This document shows positions 7,389 to 16,894 of a stretch of 47,610 nt of DNA, in pieces (the stretch's first letter is position 1; each line of letters begins with the position of its first letter). The notes below the pieces were generated by a model that was given only the letters and a program-made list of their open reading frames with translations, ran no database searches and had not been told where the DNA came from. Both the position numbers and the translations under genes were made by a program. Source of the DNA: Pseudomonadota bacterium (lineage in GTDB: Bacteria; Pseudomonadota; Gammaproteobacteria; Burkholderiales; Burkholderiaceae_C); the NCBI GenBank assembly GCA_021815805.1, contig JAKAZQ010000026.1, positions 1 to 47,610 on the forward strand, in the 5' to 3' direction.

Positions 7389-9308
7389 TCACTCCGTCTG
7401 CACGGTCTGGAGCTCTGCCCGCAGGCGCTGCTCGAACTCGGACAAACTCAGGACGCCCAGATCACGGTTCCCGCGCGCGCGCACGGCCACCGAGTCGTTG
7501 GCACGTTCTTTCTCTCCCACCACGAGCAGGTACGGAATCTTCTGCAACGAATGTTCGCGAATTTTATAGCTGATCTTTTCGTTGCGCAAATCACACTCGA
7601 CTCTAAGGCCTTGTTTTTTCAGCCTTTGTGCCACGACCTCGGCGTATGCCGCGGATTCGTCGGTGATGCTCATGACCACCGCCTGCTGCGGCGCCAGCCA
7701 CAGCGGCAGCGCACCGGCATGGTGTTCGATCAGCACGCCGATGAAGCGTTCCATCGAGCCGACGATGGCGCGATGCAGCATCACCGGGCGCTGACGCGCG
7801 GAATGCTCGTCGACGTAGGAAGCATCCAGGCGCTCCGGCATCATGAAGTCGACCTGCATGGTGCCGACCTGCCAGGCCCGTCCGATGGAGTCCTTCATGT
7901 GGTACTCGATCTTGGGGCCGTAGAAGGCCCCCTCCCCCGGCAGTTCGGTCCAGGCCACGCCGCAGCCGCGCAGCGCGTCGCGCAGCGCGGCCTCGGCCTT
8001 GTCCCAGACCGCGTCGCTGCCGATGCGCTTGTCGGGGCGCAGCGCGATCTTCAGCGCGATGTCGTCGAACCCGAAATCCGCGTAGGTGCGCATGGCCTGC
8101 CGGTGGAACGCCGCGACCTCGGACTCGATCTGGTTTTCCGTGCAGAAGATGTGCCCGTCATCCTGCGTGAACCCGCGCACGCGCAGCAGTCCGTGCAACG
8201 CGCCGGAGGGTTCGTTGCGATGGCAGGCGCCGAACTCTCCATAGCGCAAGGGCAGGTCGCGGTAGCTGCGCAGCCCGGCGTTGAAAATCTGCACATGTCC
8301 CGGGCAGTTCATCGGCTTGAGCGCGTATTGGCGCTTTTCCGACTCGGTGAAAAACATGTTCTCCTGGTAGTTGTCCCAGTGCCCGGAGCGCTTCCACAGG
8401 CTCACGTCGAGCACCTGCGGCCCGCGCACCTCGTGATAGCCGCTGTCCCGGTAGACACGGCGCATGTATTGCTCGACCGCCTGCCAGATCTGCCAGCCCT
8501 TCGGGTGCCAGAACGCCAGGCCCGGGGCCTCTTCCTGGAAATGGAACAGATCGAGCTCGCGCCCCAGGCGCCGGTGGTCGCGCTTCTCGGCCTCCTCCAG
8601 GCGATGCAGGTAGGCGGCCTGGTCCTCCTTGCGGGCCCACGCCGTGCCGTAGATTCGCTGCAACTGCTGGTTGCGGTGATCGCCGCGCCAGTAGGCGCCT
8701 GCCACCTTCATCAGCTTGAACACCTGCAGGCGGCCGGTCGACGGGACGTGGGGGCCGCGGCACAGATCGGTGAACGCGCCCTCGGTATACAGCGAGACAT
8801 CCTCGCCGGGCGGGATGTCGCGGATGATCTCGGCCTTGTAGCGCTCGCCCTGCGCCTCGAAAAAGGCCACGGCCTCGTCGCGGGGAAGCACGCGGCGCTG
8901 TACCGGCTCGTCGCGCGCCGCCAGTTGCGCCATGCGCTGCTCGATGGCCGCGAGGTCCTCGGGCGTGAACGGCCGCTTGTAGGCGAAGTCGTAGTAGAAG
9001 CCGTCCTCGATCACCGGCCCGATCGTGACCTGCGCGTCGGGGAACAACTCCTTGACCGCGTAGGCCAGCAGGTGCGCGGTGGAATGGCGCAGGATCTCGA
9101 GTCCTTCCGGATCCTTCGACGTGACGATGCTGACGCGGACGTCCTGCTCCGGCTCGAGCCGGTGGCTCAGGTCGACCAGGCGGTCATCCACCTTGCCGGC
9201 AAGTGCCGCCTTGGCGAGGCCGGGGCCGATGCTGGCGGCGACTTCGGCGAGCGTGACCGGCCGGTCGAAACTGCGACGCGAACCGTCGGGAAGCGTGATA
9301 TTCGGCAT
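7389..9308 (-). CDS. thrS: Threonyl-tRNA synthetase
   Basis: This 639-residue class II synthetase charges tRNA(Thr). An N-terminal TGS domain (about 1-60, [14 protein letters not shown]) is followed by the N2 editing domain with the metal-site-like [15 protein letters not shown] at about 75-90. The catalytic core has the zinc-ligand region [10 protein letters not shown] and [15 protein letters not shown], then the [10 protein letters not shown] segment. A C-terminal anticodon-binding domain ends the protein ([20 protein letters not shown], then [12 protein letters not shown]). The ATG at 9308 starts exactly at the conserved N-terminus and has GAGAG about 9 bases upstream; a TTG three codons earlier is possible but less likely. 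A terminator-like hairpin ends about 21 bases before the start. Confidence 0.97.
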   Translation of the reverse strand: MPNITLPDGSRRSFDRPVTLAEVAASIGPGLAKAALAGKVDDRLVDLSHRLEPEQDVRVSIVTSKDPEGLEILRHSTAHLLAYAVKELFPDAQVTIGPVIEDGFYYDFAYKRPFTPEDLAAIEQRMAQLAARDEPVQRRVLPRDEAVAFFEAQGERYKAEIIRDIPPGEDVSLYTEGAFTDLCRGPHVPSTGRLQVFKLMKVAGAYWRGDHRNQQLQRIYGTAWARKEDQAAYLHRLEEAEKRDHRRLGRELDLFHFQEEAPGLAFWHPKGWQIWQAVEQYMRRVYRDSGYHEVRGPQVLDVSLWKRSGHWDNYQENMFFTESEKRQYALKPMNCPGHVQIFNAGLRSYRDLPLRYGEFGACHRNEPSGALHGLLRVRGFTQDDGHIFCTENQIESEVAAFHRQAMRTYADFGFDDIALKIALRPDKRIGSDAVWDKAEAALRDALRGCGVAWTELPGEGAFYGPKIEYHMKDSIGRAWQVGTMQVDFMMPERLDASYVDEHSARQRPVMLHRAIVGSMERFIGVLIEHHAGALPLWLAPQQAVVMSITDESAAYAEVVAQRLKKQGLRVECDLRNEKISYKIREHSLQKIPYLLVVGEKERANDSVAVRARGNRDLGVLSLSEFEQRLRAELQTVQTE

Positions 9309-9329
9309 GGTGCGCAACTCTCGGACAAC

Positions 9330-9353
9330 AAAAAAGTGCGGTCACGCCGCACT
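9330..9353 (-). terminator. Intrinsic terminator immediately upstream of thrS
   Basis: On the minus strand AGTGCGG (9353-9347) and CCGCACT (9341-9335) make a 7-bp stem with a 5-base loop (CGTGA), followed directly by a run of six T (9335-9330). It is oriented to stop transcription coming from tRNA-Val toward thrS. Because it lies only about 21 bases before the thrS ATG, it may act as an attenuator in the thrS leader rather than merely ending the tRNA transcript. Confidence 0.82.
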
Positions 9354-9414
9354 CTTGTCATCGGTACGCGTCAGGAAGTTCCTGCGTGAGACCTCGGGCA
9401 GCCCGACCGGTGGT

Positions 9415-9477
9415 TCAGCTCGGGCGACGAGTTCGCGCTTGCGCGCGGTCATCGCGAACGTCGGATGCAAGGCTCAC
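9415..9477 (-). CDS. Candidate 20-residue leader peptide upstream of thrS
   Basis: On the minus strand a GTG codon at 9477 with a CCAGGAG Shine-Dalgarno about 8 bases upstream opens a short frame that reads MSLASDVRDDRAQARTRRPS and stops at TGA (9417-9415). It lies about 60 bases before the terminator hairpin that precedes thrS. Five of its 20 residues are Arg and only one is Thr, so it does not look like a classical Thr-sensing attenuator peptide. The evidence is only the ribosome-binding site and the location; it could equally be a chance frame in GC-rich spacer. Confidence 0.25.
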   Translation of the reverse strand: MSLASDVRDDRAQARTRRPS

Positions 9478-9620
9478 GGCGCATCTCCTGGAAAATTCCC
9501 GGGCCGGTGTTCGCGGGCGCTGCCGGCGAACAGCCGCAGACGGACTCGCGCATCCCATGGCCTGGGGGCCACCATTGTGCACCGGGATCCGCGCCATGCG
9601 CCGACCCCGGCAGCAAAAAC

Positions 9621-9697
<77 letters not shown>

Positions 9698-9708
9698 GGA
9701 AAACGAAA

Positions 9709-9739
9709 ATCATAACACGGCCTCTGGCGCGCGCGGCAA
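9709..9739 (-). promoter_or_regulatory. Candidate sigma-70 promoter of tRNA-Val
   Basis: The minus strand has TATGAT (9714-9709) ending 11 bases before the tRNA 5' end, and TTGCCG (9739-9734) at a 19-base spacing. The -10 hexamer is a good match; the -35 and the spacing are less ideal. The AT-rich stretch stands out in an otherwise GC-rich 65-base gap after relA. Confidence 0.5.
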
Positions 9740-9762
9740 CTCCGGCGGCGGCGCGCACGGCG

Positions 9763-11913
9763 TCAACGACGTGTCGCGCGGCGCACGCCGGGCACCTCCC
9801 GCAGCAGGTTCAGGGCCGATGGCAAAGCCTCGAGCCCCGGCAACTCGACCGTGAACATCATGTGCGCGCTGTCGCCGCGACTTTGCGTGCGCACCCCGAT
9901 GACATTGAGCTTCTGCTTGGAGAACACTTCCGAGATGTCGCGCAGCAGGCCGTGCCGATCCTGGGCCTCGACCACCAGGTCGACGGCGAACACGCCGTCG
10001 CTGCGCGCCCCCCAGGTCACCGCAATGACCCGCTCGGGGTGGCGCTGCCGCAGGTGGCGAGCGTTGGTGCAGTCGGCGCGATGCACCGAGACGCCACGCC
10101 CGCGGGTGACGAACCCGCAGATGGCATCCGGGGGCGCCGGCTTGCAGCAGCCCGCGAGCTGGGTCAGCAGCGCGTCGACCCCGACCACCAGCACGCCGCC
10201 GGGCTGGGCCTTCGCGGCATGCAGCGGCAGTTCGTCGGCGGGCGGCGCCGCGTGCTCGCCACGCAGGAAGGTCTCGACCTGGCGCAGCGGCAGGCTGTCG
10301 CTGCCGACGCGTTCGAACAACTGCTCCACGCCGCGCAGCCCGAGCCCGCCGGCGAGTTCCTGCAGGCTCATGCCGCTGCGCCCTTCGCGCTGCAGCAGCT
10401 TCTCGACCTGCGCGCGCCCGCTGGCCAGGGTCTGCTCGAGCGCCTGCGCGTTGAACCACGCTCGCACCTTGGCGCGCGCCCGCGGGGATTGCAGGAATCC
10501 GAGCTCCGGGTTGAGCCAGTCGCGCGACGGCCCACCCTGCTTGGCCGCCACGATCTCCACCGTCTGGCCGCTGCGCAGCGGCGTGTTCAGCGGCAGCAGC
10601 GCGCCGTCCACGCGCGCGCCACGGCAGCGGTGGCCGAGGTCGGTGTGCACGGCATAGGCGAAATCCACCGCGGTGCAACCGGCCTCCAGTTCGATGATCC
10701 GGGCCTGCGGCGTGAGAACGTAGACGTGCTCGTCGAACGGATTGGCGCCGGCCAGCTCGCCACGCCACGCCATCAGCTGGCGCGCCAGCGCCACCTTGGC
10801 ATCGAAGCGCGATGCCGCGACCACTCCCTTGTAGCCCTGGGCTCCCGCTTCCTTGTAGGCCCAGTGCGCGGCCACGCCGTGCTCTGCGTGCTCGTGCATG
10901 GCGTGGGTGCGGATCTGGATCTCCAGCGGCAGCTGGCGCGGTCCGCGCACCACGGTGTGCAGCGACTGGTAGCCGTTGGCTTTCGGGCGCGCGATGTAAT
11001 CGTCGTACTCGGCCTCCAGCGCGCTCCACAACTGGTGCACCACGCCCAGCGCGGTGTAGCACTGGTCGACGCTGTCGACCACGATGCGCAGCGCCAGCAG
11101 ATCCATGACCTGATCGAGTTCCAGGGACTTGCCCTGCATCTTGCGCCAGATGCTGTAGGCATGCTTGCGGCGTCCGCTGATCAGCGCCTGGATGCCCTGC
11201 GCGCCCAGCGCCTCGTGCAGTTGCGCGCCGGCCTGCGCCAGCAGGGCCTCGTGCTCGGCGCCGCGGCGCTGCATCCAGTCGGCGATGCGCGCGTAGTCCT
11301 CGGGACGCTCGAGCCGGAAGGCCAGGTCCTCGATTTCCCATTTCACCTGCCACAGGCCCAGGCGGTTCGCCAGCGGCGCCCAGATCTGCAACGACGATTG
11401 CGCGAAATCCGCGCCCGGGCGAACGCCGGCGCTGGTGTAGTAGCGCAGCGACTGCAGGCGGGACGCCAGGCGCAGCGGAATCACGCGCAGATCCTCGGAC
11501 ATCGCCAGCAGCAGCCGGCGCAGCATCTCGCGGTGCTCCGTCGATGCGTCGCCGCCCGCGGCGACGCGCTGGCGCGCCACGCGGAACACCTCGATCAGCT
11601 TGCGGCCCTCGATCGCCAGGCGCGCGTTGTCGGGCCCGAAGGCCTTGAGCAGTTGCTCCTGCGGCTTGGCCAGCTGTCCGGCCGCCAGCGTCAGCCAGGC
11701 CGCGGCGCGCGTCGGCGCGTCGGCGCCGATGCCGGCGAGAATCGCCTCCGCCGCGTCGGCATGCTGCAGCGCCGGCTCGCCGCTGTCCAGCGTGTACGCG
11801 CACAGCAGAGGCTCGGCGAAGGCGCGCGCGCGCCGCGGCAGATCATCGTCCTGCGGCGCGGCCGCGCGCTGCGCGGTGTCGGCGGGCGGCGGCGGCGAGG
11901 CGTGGCGGTTCAC
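9763..11913 (-). CDS. relA: GTP pyrophosphokinase, RelA-type (p)ppGpp synthetase
   Basis: This 716-residue long RSH protein makes (p)ppGpp from ATP and GTP/GDP on amino-acid starvation. The N-terminal pseudo-hydrolase region (about 40-190) lacks an H-D metal pair, so hydrolysis is not expected. The synthetase domain has [19 protein letters not shown] at about 251-269 and [18 protein letters not shown] at 302-319; the ExDD form marks monofunctional RelA, where bifunctional SpoT/Rel have Rx[19 protein letters not shown] follows. Then come a TGS domain at about 400-460, helical and zinc-finger regions ([19 protein letters not shown]), and a C-terminal ACT domain ([20 protein letters not shown]). 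The start is GTG at 11913, inside the GTGA overlap with the hydrolase gene upstream, so translation is probably coupled. Confidence 0.95.
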   Translation of the reverse strand: MNRHASPPPPADTAQRAAAPQDDDLPRRARAFAEPLLCAYTLDSGEPALQHADAAEAILAGIGADAPTRAAAWLTLAAGQLAKPQEQLLKAFGPDNARLAIEGRKLIEVFRVARQRVAAGGDASTEHREMLRRLLLAMSEDLRVIPLRLASRLQSLRYYTSAGVRPGADFAQSSLQIWAPLANRLGLWQVKWEIEDLAFRLERPEDYARIADWMQRRGAEHEALLAQAGAQLHEALGAQGIQALISGRRKHAYSIWRKMQGKSLELDQVMDLLALRIVVDSVDQCYTALGVVHQLWSALEAEYDDYIARPKANGYQSLHTVVRGPRQLPLEIQIRTHAMHEHAEHGVAAHWAYKEAGAQGYKGVVAASRFDAKVALARQLMAWRGELAGANPFDEHVYVLTPQARIIELEAGCTAVDFAYAVHTDLGHRCRGARVDGALLPLNTPLRSGQTVEIVAAKQGGPSRDWLNPELGFLQSPRARAKVRAWFNAQALEQTLASGRAQVEKLLQREGRSGMSLQELAGGLGLRGVEQLFERVGSDSLPLRQVETFLRGEHAAPPADELPLHAAKAQPGGVLVVGVDALLTQLAGCCKPAPPDAICGFVTRGRGVSVHRADCTNARHLRQRHPERVIAVTWGARSDGVFAVDLVVEAQDRHGLLRDISEVFSKQKLNVIGVRTQSRGDSAHMMFTVELPGLEALPSALNLLREVPGVRRATRR

Positions 11914-12809
11914 GGGGCGTCCAGGTGGCGCAGCAGGAACTCGCGTACCGGCTCGATCTGCTGTGCACTGACCAGGGTCGGGGCATGCCCCACGTCGGAC
12001 CACTCGATGCACGCGGCGCGGGGCCCGCGCGCGCGCATCGCCTGCGCCGTGCCGGGGCTGAGGATGTCCGATCCGGCACCGCGCAGCAGCAGTGTCGGCG
12101 CGCGCACCTGGTCGTACAGCGCCCACATGGCCTGCTCGCCTGCGGCCACGAGCTGCGCGGCATCGGGGCCGGCGATCGCCGCGAAACCCTGCATGATGGC
12201 GGGGTCGAAACGCAGGCGCAGTCCGCCCTGCGCATCGGGCTCGAGCAGCGGCCGGCACAGCTCCAGCCAGTCCTCGCGGCTGTGACTGCCGAAGCCCTGC
12301 GACACCGACCAGATGTAGTCGGCGGCCTGGTCGAGGTCGTCGAAGCGCATGCGCTGGCCCAGGCTGCCGGCCAGGCGCTTCAGGCCCTGCTCGGCGATGG
12401 TCGGGCCGACGTCGTTGAGCACGAGCGCGTGCAACGGGCTGTCCTGCAGCCCCCCGAGGGCGATGCCGATGAGCCCGCCCATCGATGTGCCGACCCAGCC
12501 GACGCGCCGCGCCCGCAGACGTGCCAGCAGGCTGACCATGTCCGCGACATACTGGGGAATCTGGTAATGCTCGGGCGGCAGCCAGTCCGATCGGCCACGC
12601 CCGGCCACGTCGGGGCACACGACCCTGAAGCGCGAACTCAGGGCACGCGCCAGGCGGTCGAAATCGCGGCCCTGGCGCGACAGCCCGTGCACGCACACCA
12701 CCACGTCGGGATTGTCCGCCTCCCCCCATTCCCAGTACGCCATGCGGTGCAGGCCGCCGGCATGCAGGCAGGACACGGTATCGAGGCGAGGCTGGGTGGT
12801 TTCGGACAT
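11910..12809 (-). CDS. Alpha/beta-fold hydrolase
   Basis: This protein of about 299 residues has the alpha/beta-hydrolase layout: [15 protein letters not shown] at about 36-50 (oxyanion-hole HG), the nucleophile elbow GTSMGG with Ser at about 109, an acidic residue near [10 protein letters not shown], and a catalytic His in VGHAPTL near the C-terminus. A lid-like helical insert runs from about 130 to 200. Family members include esterases, haloperoxidase-like and C-C hydrolases; the substrate cannot be told from sequence. It overlaps relA by four bases (GTGA), so the two are likely made from one message. The ATG at 12809 fits the conserved start, while an ATG at 12851 would add 14 residues. 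Neither has a strong Shine-Dalgarno. Confidence 0.9.
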   Translation of the reverse strand: MSETTQPRLDTVSCLHAGGLHRMAYWEWGEADNPDVVVCVHGLSRQGRDFDRLARALSSRFRVVCPDVAGRGRSDWLPPEHYQIPQYVADMVSLLARLRARRVGWVGTSMGGLIGIALGGLQDSPLHALVLNDVGPTIAEQGLKRLAGSLGQRMRFDDLDQAADYIWSVSQGFGSHSREDWLELCRPLLEPDAQGGLRLRFDPAIMQGFAAIAGPDAAQLVAAGEQAMWALYDQVRAPTLLLRGAGSDILSPGTAQAMRARGPRAACIEWSDVGHAPTLVSAQQIEPVREFLLRHLDAP

Positions 12810-12911
12810 GACAGCGGCGGCGGTGGTGAAGGTACGATGGATGTCTTGCATAGTAGGCTGCGCGCGTGCCCGTTGGTGGAGCACGGCGCTCTTTCCGGGG
12901 TTCGCGCTCAG

Positions 12912-13730
12912 ATGTTCTGCACTCCTTACGAAGACCTGCTGCGCCTGGTGCTGCGCGAGGGAGTCGACAAGTCCGACCGCACCGGCACCGGCACGCGCAG
13001 CCGTTTCGGCGCCCAGCTGCGCTTCGATCTCCAGGCCGGCTTTCCGCTGGTGACCACCAAGAAGGTGCATTTCAAGAGCATCGTGGTGGAGCTGCTGTGG
13101 TTCCTGCGCGGCGACAGCAATATCGCCTACCTGCACGAGCACGGCGTCAGCATCTGGGACGAATGGGCCGACGAGCGCGGCGAACTGGGCCCGGTGTACG
13201 GCGTGCAATGGCGATCCTGGCCGGCGCCGGACGGCACGCACGTGGACCAGCTGTCGCAGTTGCTCGACGGGCTGCGCCGCCAGCCCGACTCGCGGCGCCA
13301 TCTGGTGAGCGCATGGAATGTCGCGGACATACCGCGCATGGCCCTGCCCCCCTGCCATGCCCTTTTCCAGTTCTATGTCGCGCCGGCGCGCGATGGCCGG
13401 CGCGCGCGCCTGAGCTGCCAGCTGTACCAGCGCAGCGCCGACCTGTTCCTCGGCGTGCCGTTCAATATCGCGAGCTACGCGCTGCTCACGCACATGGTGG
13501 CCGAGCAATGCGACTTCGAGCCCGGCGAGTTCATCTGGACGGGCGGCGACTGCCACATTTACCACAACCATTTCGAGCAGGTGCGGCTGCAGCTGTCCCG
13601 ACCGCCGTTTGCGCCGCCGCAGCTGCGCATGCTGCGACGTCCCGCGGGCCTGTTCGACTACCAGCCGAACGATTTCGAACTCGTCGACTACCGCCACCAC
13701 CCCGCGATCAAGGGTGCGGTGGCCGTATGA
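12912..13730 (+). CDS. thyA: Thymidylate synthase
   Basis: This 272-residue enzyme methylates dUMP to dTMP using 5,10-methylene-tetrahydrofolate and releases dihydrofolate. Conserved parts seen are [13 protein letters not shown] and [12 protein letters not shown] near the N-terminus, and [20 protein letters not shown]. The catalytic Cys is in [13 protein letters not shown]. Then come [29 protein letters not shown], and the C-terminal [15 protein letters not shown]. Size is close to E. coli ThyA (264). The next gene, folA, recycles the dihydrofolate and starts 28 bases after the stop, so the two form a natural operon. It diverges from the relA-hydrolase pair; no convincing promoter was found in the 102-base gap, apart from a TACGAT at 12833. 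Confidence 0.97.
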   Translation: MFCTPYEDLLRLVLREGVDKSDRTGTGTRSRFGAQLRFDLQAGFPLVTTKKVHFKSIVVELLWFLRGDSNIAYLHEHGVSIWDEWADERGELGPVYGVQWRSWPAPDGTHVDQLSQLLDGLRRQPDSRRHLVSAWNVADIPRMALPPCHALFQFYVAPARDGRRARLSCQLYQRSADLFLGVPFNIASYALLTHMVAEQCDFEPGEFIWTGGDCHIYHNHFEQVRLQLSRPPFAPPQLRMLRRPAGLFDYQPNDFELVDYRHHPAIKGAVAV

Positions 13731-13758
13731 CCCCGCCGTCCTTGCAGGTCTTGCCGCC

Positions 13759-14265
13759 ATGCCCTCCTCTGCCACGCGCATCAGCCTGATCGCGGCGCTT
13801 GCCCGCAACCGCGTCATCGGACGCGACAACACGCTGATCTGGCACATTCCGGCCGATCTGGCGCATTTCAAGAAGCTGACCCACGGGCACCCGATCGTCA
13901 TGGGCCGGCGCACCTGGGACTCCATCGGCCGCGCCCTGCCGGGGCGGCGCAACATCGTGATCACGCGCCAGCAGGCATGGCAGGCCGACGGCGCCGAGCC
14001 CGCCGCGTCGCTGCAGGAGGCGCTGCGCATGTGCGCGGAGGCGCCCGAGGTGTTCGTGATCGGCGGCGCCCGCGTGTACGAGGCCGCGCTGCCGCTGGCG
14101 CACCGCCTCTGGCTCACCGAGATCGATGCGAGCCCGGACGGCGACGCGCGCTTTCCCGACTGGCCGCGCGAGCGCTTCCTGCAGGTGCAGCGCGAACACC
14201 ACGCCGCCGCCGACGGGCTTCCCGCCTACGACTTCGTGCTGTACGAGCGGCGCGCCGAGGACTGA
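13759..14265 (+). CDS. folA: Dihydrofolate reductase
   Basis: This 168-residue NADPH-dependent enzyme reduces dihydrofolate to tetrahydrofolate. Family marks in order: ISLIAALARNRVIGRDNTLI at the N-terminus, WHIPADLAHFKKLTHGHPI with the substrate-binding acidic residue, MGRRTWDSIGRALPGRRNIV, and the NADPH-site FVIGGARVYEAALPLAHRLW. The ATG at 13759 is preferred because it places the conserved first strand about 8 residues in, as usual; longer in-frame upstream reading overlaps thyA and is not conserved. It follows thyA, whose product it regenerates, and converges on pmbA, leaving only 9 bases between the stops. Confidence 0.96.
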   Translation: MPSSATRISLIAALARNRVIGRDNTLIWHIPADLAHFKKLTHGHPIVMGRRTWDSIGRALPGRRNIVITRQQAWQADGAEPAASLQEALRMCAEAPEVFVIGGARVYEAALPLAHRLWLTEIDASPDGDARFPDWPRERFLQVQREHHAAADGLPAYDFVLYERRAED

Positions 14266-14274
14266 CGCGCCGGC

Positions 14275-15621
14275 TCAGCTGCCGGCCACGGTCATCGACT
14301 CCAGCAGCACGGAGCCGCAGCGACGGCTGCCGCTAACATGCTCGTCGGCTCCGACGGCGCGGATGCCCAGCAGCATGTCGCGCAGGTTGCCGGCGATGGT
14401 GATCTCGTGCACCGGGTGGCTGATGCTTCCGCCCTCGACCCAGAAGCCCATGGCGCCGCGCGAATAGTCGCCGGTCACGTAGTTGATGCCGTGGCCGATG
14501 AGTTCGATCACGAACAGCCCGCGGTCGAGCTTGCGCAGCATTTCGCGCAGATCGTCGCCGGGCCGGGTGAGCCGGCTGCTCAGGCGCAGATTGTGCGCGC
14601 CGCCCGCGTTGCCGGTGCTGGGCATGCCCAGCTTGCGCCCGGAGTAGGTGGACAGGAAATAGCCTTCCAGCACGCCGCCGCGCACCACCCTGCGGCGCTG
14701 CGTGCGTACCCCCTCGTCGTCGAACGGCGAGCTGCCCATGGCGCCGGCGATCTTCGGGTCCTCGAGCAGGTCGAGGTGCGCGGCCATGACCGGCTTGCCG
14801 AGCTGGTCGACCAGGAACGAGGCCTTGCGATACAGCGTGCCGCCGCTGGCGGCATGCACCAGCGAGCCGATCAGGCCGGCGGCCAGCGGGGCCTCGAACA
14901 GCACCGGGTATTGTCCGGTGGGAATCTTGCGCGCGCGCAGGCGCGCCAGCGCGCGCTCGGCGGCGTAGCGTCCCAGCGCTTCCGGCGGCGCCAGTTGCGC
15001 GGCATCGCGCTGGCTGCTCCACCAGTAGTCGCGCTGCATGTCGTCGCGGCGCCCGGCGATGGGCACGCACGACAGGCTGTGCCGGCTGGTGGCGTAGCCG
15101 TTGCAGAAGCCGCGCGAGTTGGCCAGCACGAAATGCATGTGCTGCGCCGACACCGAAGCCCCCTCGCTGTTGCGGATGCGCCGGTCGGTGGCGAAGGCGG
15201 CGTCCTCGGCGCGGCGCGCCAGCGCCACCGCCTCGTCGACGTCCAGGTTCCACGGGTGGTAGAGCCCGGGGTCGCGCGCATGCAGCGCGAGCGTGCCTGG
15301 CTCCGGCAACCCGGCGCAGTCGTCCTCGGCGGTGTAGCGCGCGATGTCGAAGGCGGCGCGCGCGGTGCTGCGAATGGCCTGCGGCGAGAAGTCGGAGGTG
15401 CTGGCGTGGCCGCGGCGCAGCCCGGCGTAGACGCTGATGTCGAGCACCTTGTCGGTGTTGTGCTCGACCTGCTCGACGCGCCCGAGGCGCACGTTGACGC
15501 TCAGGCCCTGCCCCTCGGAGATCTCGATCGCGGCATCGCTGGCGCCGGCGTCGCGCGCCTCGCGCAGCGCCAGCTGCGCGAGGTCCTGGAAATCGTGTTT
15601 GGTGTAAGCGAAGTGACCCAC
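14275..15621 (-). CDS. pmbA: TldE/PmbA metalloprotease-family protein
   Basis: This 448-residue protein matches the length of E. coli TldE/PmbA (450). TldD and TldE form a protease complex that degrades unfolded peptides, matures microcin B17 and helps remove antitoxin CcdA; TldE itself is the non-catalytic partner. Recognisable segments include LREARDAGASDAAIEISEG, LDISVYAGLRRGHASTSDFS, PVLFEAPLAAGLIGSLVHAA, GVRTQRRRVVRGGVLEGYF and NYVTGDYSRGAMGFWVEGG. The start is taken as GTG at 15621 (GHFAYTKHDF), since reading further upstream meets non-conserved sequence. No tldD is in the window. The gene diverges from darP, with a TATTAT hexamer on its strand at 15712-15707 that could be its -10. Confidence 0.92.
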   Translation of the reverse strand: MGHFAYTKHDFQDLAQLALREARDAGASDAAIEISEGQGLSVNVRLGRVEQVEHNTDKVLDISVYAGLRRGHASTSDFSPQAIRSTARAAFDIARYTAEDDCAGLPEPGTLALHARDPGLYHPWNLDVDEAVALARRAEDAAFATDRRIRNSEGASVSAQHMHFVLANSRGFCNGYATSRHSLSCVPIAGRRDDMQRDYWWSSQRDAAQLAPPEALGRYAAERALARLRARKIPTGQYPVLFEAPLAAGLIGSLVHAASGGTLYRKASFLVDQLGKPVMAAHLDLLEDPKIAGAMGSSPFDDEGVRTQRRRVVRGGVLEGYFLSTYSGRKLGMPSTGNAGGAHNLRLSSRLTRPGDDLREMLRKLDRGLFVIELIGHGINYVTGDYSRGAMGFWVEGGSISHPVHEITIAGNLRDMLLGIRAVGADEHVSGSRRCGSVLLESMTVAGS

Positions 15622-15718
15622 GGAGAACCTGAGCAAGTAGAGGTGTCTGGGCCGGCTGGAGCCGGCGCTCCCGGCGCGCCATGCGCTGCGACCCGCCAGC
15701 CGACGATAATACCGGGGG

Positions 15719-16282
15719 ATGAAATCGTCGACTTTCCGGCCGGAGACCGCAGCGCCCGCGCCGATGCCCGCAGACCAGGAAACGGCCGCAGCGCCCAGCA
15801 AGAGCCAGCGCAAGCGCGAGATGCTCGAACTGCAGCAACTCGGCGAGCAACTCGCGCGCCTGCCGCGCGCACGCATCGACGTGCTCGACGTGCCCGACAG
15901 CCTGCGCCAGGCGCTGCGCGAGCATGCCGCGCTGCGCAGCTTCGAGGCGCGCCGGCGCCACGCGCAGTACATCGGCAAGCTGATGCGCCAGACCGATGCG
16001 CAACCGCTGCGCGAGGCGCTGCTCGAGGCCACCGGCGACAGTCGCGCCGCGGTGGCGCGCATGCACCTGCTGGAGGACTGGCGCGAGCGGCTGCTGCAAA
16101 GCGACGACGCCCTCGCCGTGCTGCTGCGCGACCACCCCGGCGCGCCGATCCAGGAACTGCGCCAGTGCATTCGTGCGGCACGCGCCGAGCGCGCCGCCGC
16201 CAGGGCGCCGCGCCACGCGCGGGCGCTGTACCGTCATCTCAAGGATCTTTTCGATGCACCAGACCCCGACCCCCTCGCCTGA
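15719..16282 (+). CDS. darP: Ribosome-associated protein DarP (YjgA/DUF615 family)
   Basis: This 187-residue, highly charged helical protein contains PSKSQRKREMLELQQLGEQL at about 26-45 and VPDSLRQALREH and RRRHAQYIGKLMR further on, the hallmark segments of the YjgA family. These proteins associate with late 50S precursors and help ribosomal subunit maturation in enterobacteria. A GGGGG run lies directly before the ATG, and a GATAAT hexamer at 15705-15710 would place a transcript start within a few bases of the ATG, so the message may have almost no leader. The last 29 bases overlap the mogA start. The pmbA/darP/mogA arrangement is common in Burkholderiales. Confidence 0.93.
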   Translation: MKSSTFRPETAAPAPMPADQETAAAPSKSQRKREMLELQQLGEQLARLPRARIDVLDVPDSLRQALREHAALRSFEARRRHAQYIGKLMRQTDAQPLREALLEATGDSRAAVARMHLLEDWRERLLQSDDALAVLLRDHPGAPIQELRQCIRAARAERAAARAPRHARALYRHLKDLFDAPDPDPLA

Positions 16283-16883
16283 TCCCGATGCCGCGGCCGC
16301 CGAACCGGTGCACGTCGGACTGGTGTCGATCAGCGACCGCGCCTCCAGCGGCGTCTACGCCGATCAGGGCCTGCCCTCGCTGCGCGAGTGGCTGCAGCGC
16401 GCGCTGCGCAATCCGCTGCGGTTCACCGAACGACTGATTCCCGACGAGCGCGAGGGCATCGCGCGGGCGCTGCGCGAACTCGTCGACGACGCGGGCTGCG
16501 ACCTGGTGCTGACCACCGGCGGAACCGGCCCGGCGCCGCGCGATGTCACGCCCGAAGCGACGCTGGACGTGGCGCAGCGCGTGCTGCCCGGTTTCGGCGA
16601 GGAGATGCGCCGCATCAGCCGGCATTTCGTGCCGACCGCGATTCTGTCCCGCCAGGTGGCGGTGATCCGCGGCAAGGCGCTGATTCTCAACCTGCCGGGG
16701 CAGCCCAAGTCGATCCGCGAAACCCTGGAGGGCGTGCGCGACGCCGACGGGCGCGTCAGCGTGTCCGGCGTGTTCGCGGCGATTCCGTATTGCGTGGACC
16801 TGATCGGCGGCCCCTACCTGGAAACCGACGCCGGGGTCTGCGAGGCATTCCGGCCGAAGTCGGCGCGCCGCGCGCCGCGCTGA
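16254..16883 (+). CDS. mog: Molybdopterin adenylyltransferase
   Basis: This 209-residue MogA-type protein adenylylates molybdopterin, the step before molybdenum insertion in molybdenum cofactor synthesis. Key segments are VGLVSISDRASSGVYADQG near the N-terminus, LVLTTGGTGPAPRDVTPEAT around 85-105 (the MPT-binding TTGGTG loop), and ILNLPGQPKSIRETLEGV near 145-165. The first 15 or so residues (HQTPTPSPDPDA) are a non-conserved low-complexity lead. The ATG at 16254 lies inside the end of darP, a 29-base overlap in another frame. No other molybdenum-cofactor gene is present in this window, so the partner enzymes are elsewhere. Confidence 0.94.
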   Translation: MHQTPTPSPDPDAAAAEPVHVGLVSISDRASSGVYADQGLPSLREWLQRALRNPLRFTERLIPDEREGIARALRELVDDAGCDLVLTTGGTGPAPRDVTPEATLDVAQRVLPGFGEEMRRISRHFVPTAILSRQVAVIRGKALILNLPGQPKSIRETLEGVRDADGRVSVSGVFAAIPYCVDLIGGPYLETDAGVCEAFRPKSARRAPR

Positions 16884-16894
16884 GGCGCGCCGGC

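Noticed and set aside
11914..12729. Long N-terminal extension of relA in its frame
   Set aside because: It lies entirely within the alpha/beta hydrolase gene in another frame, has no family similarity, and the GTG at 11913 gives a normal-length RelA.
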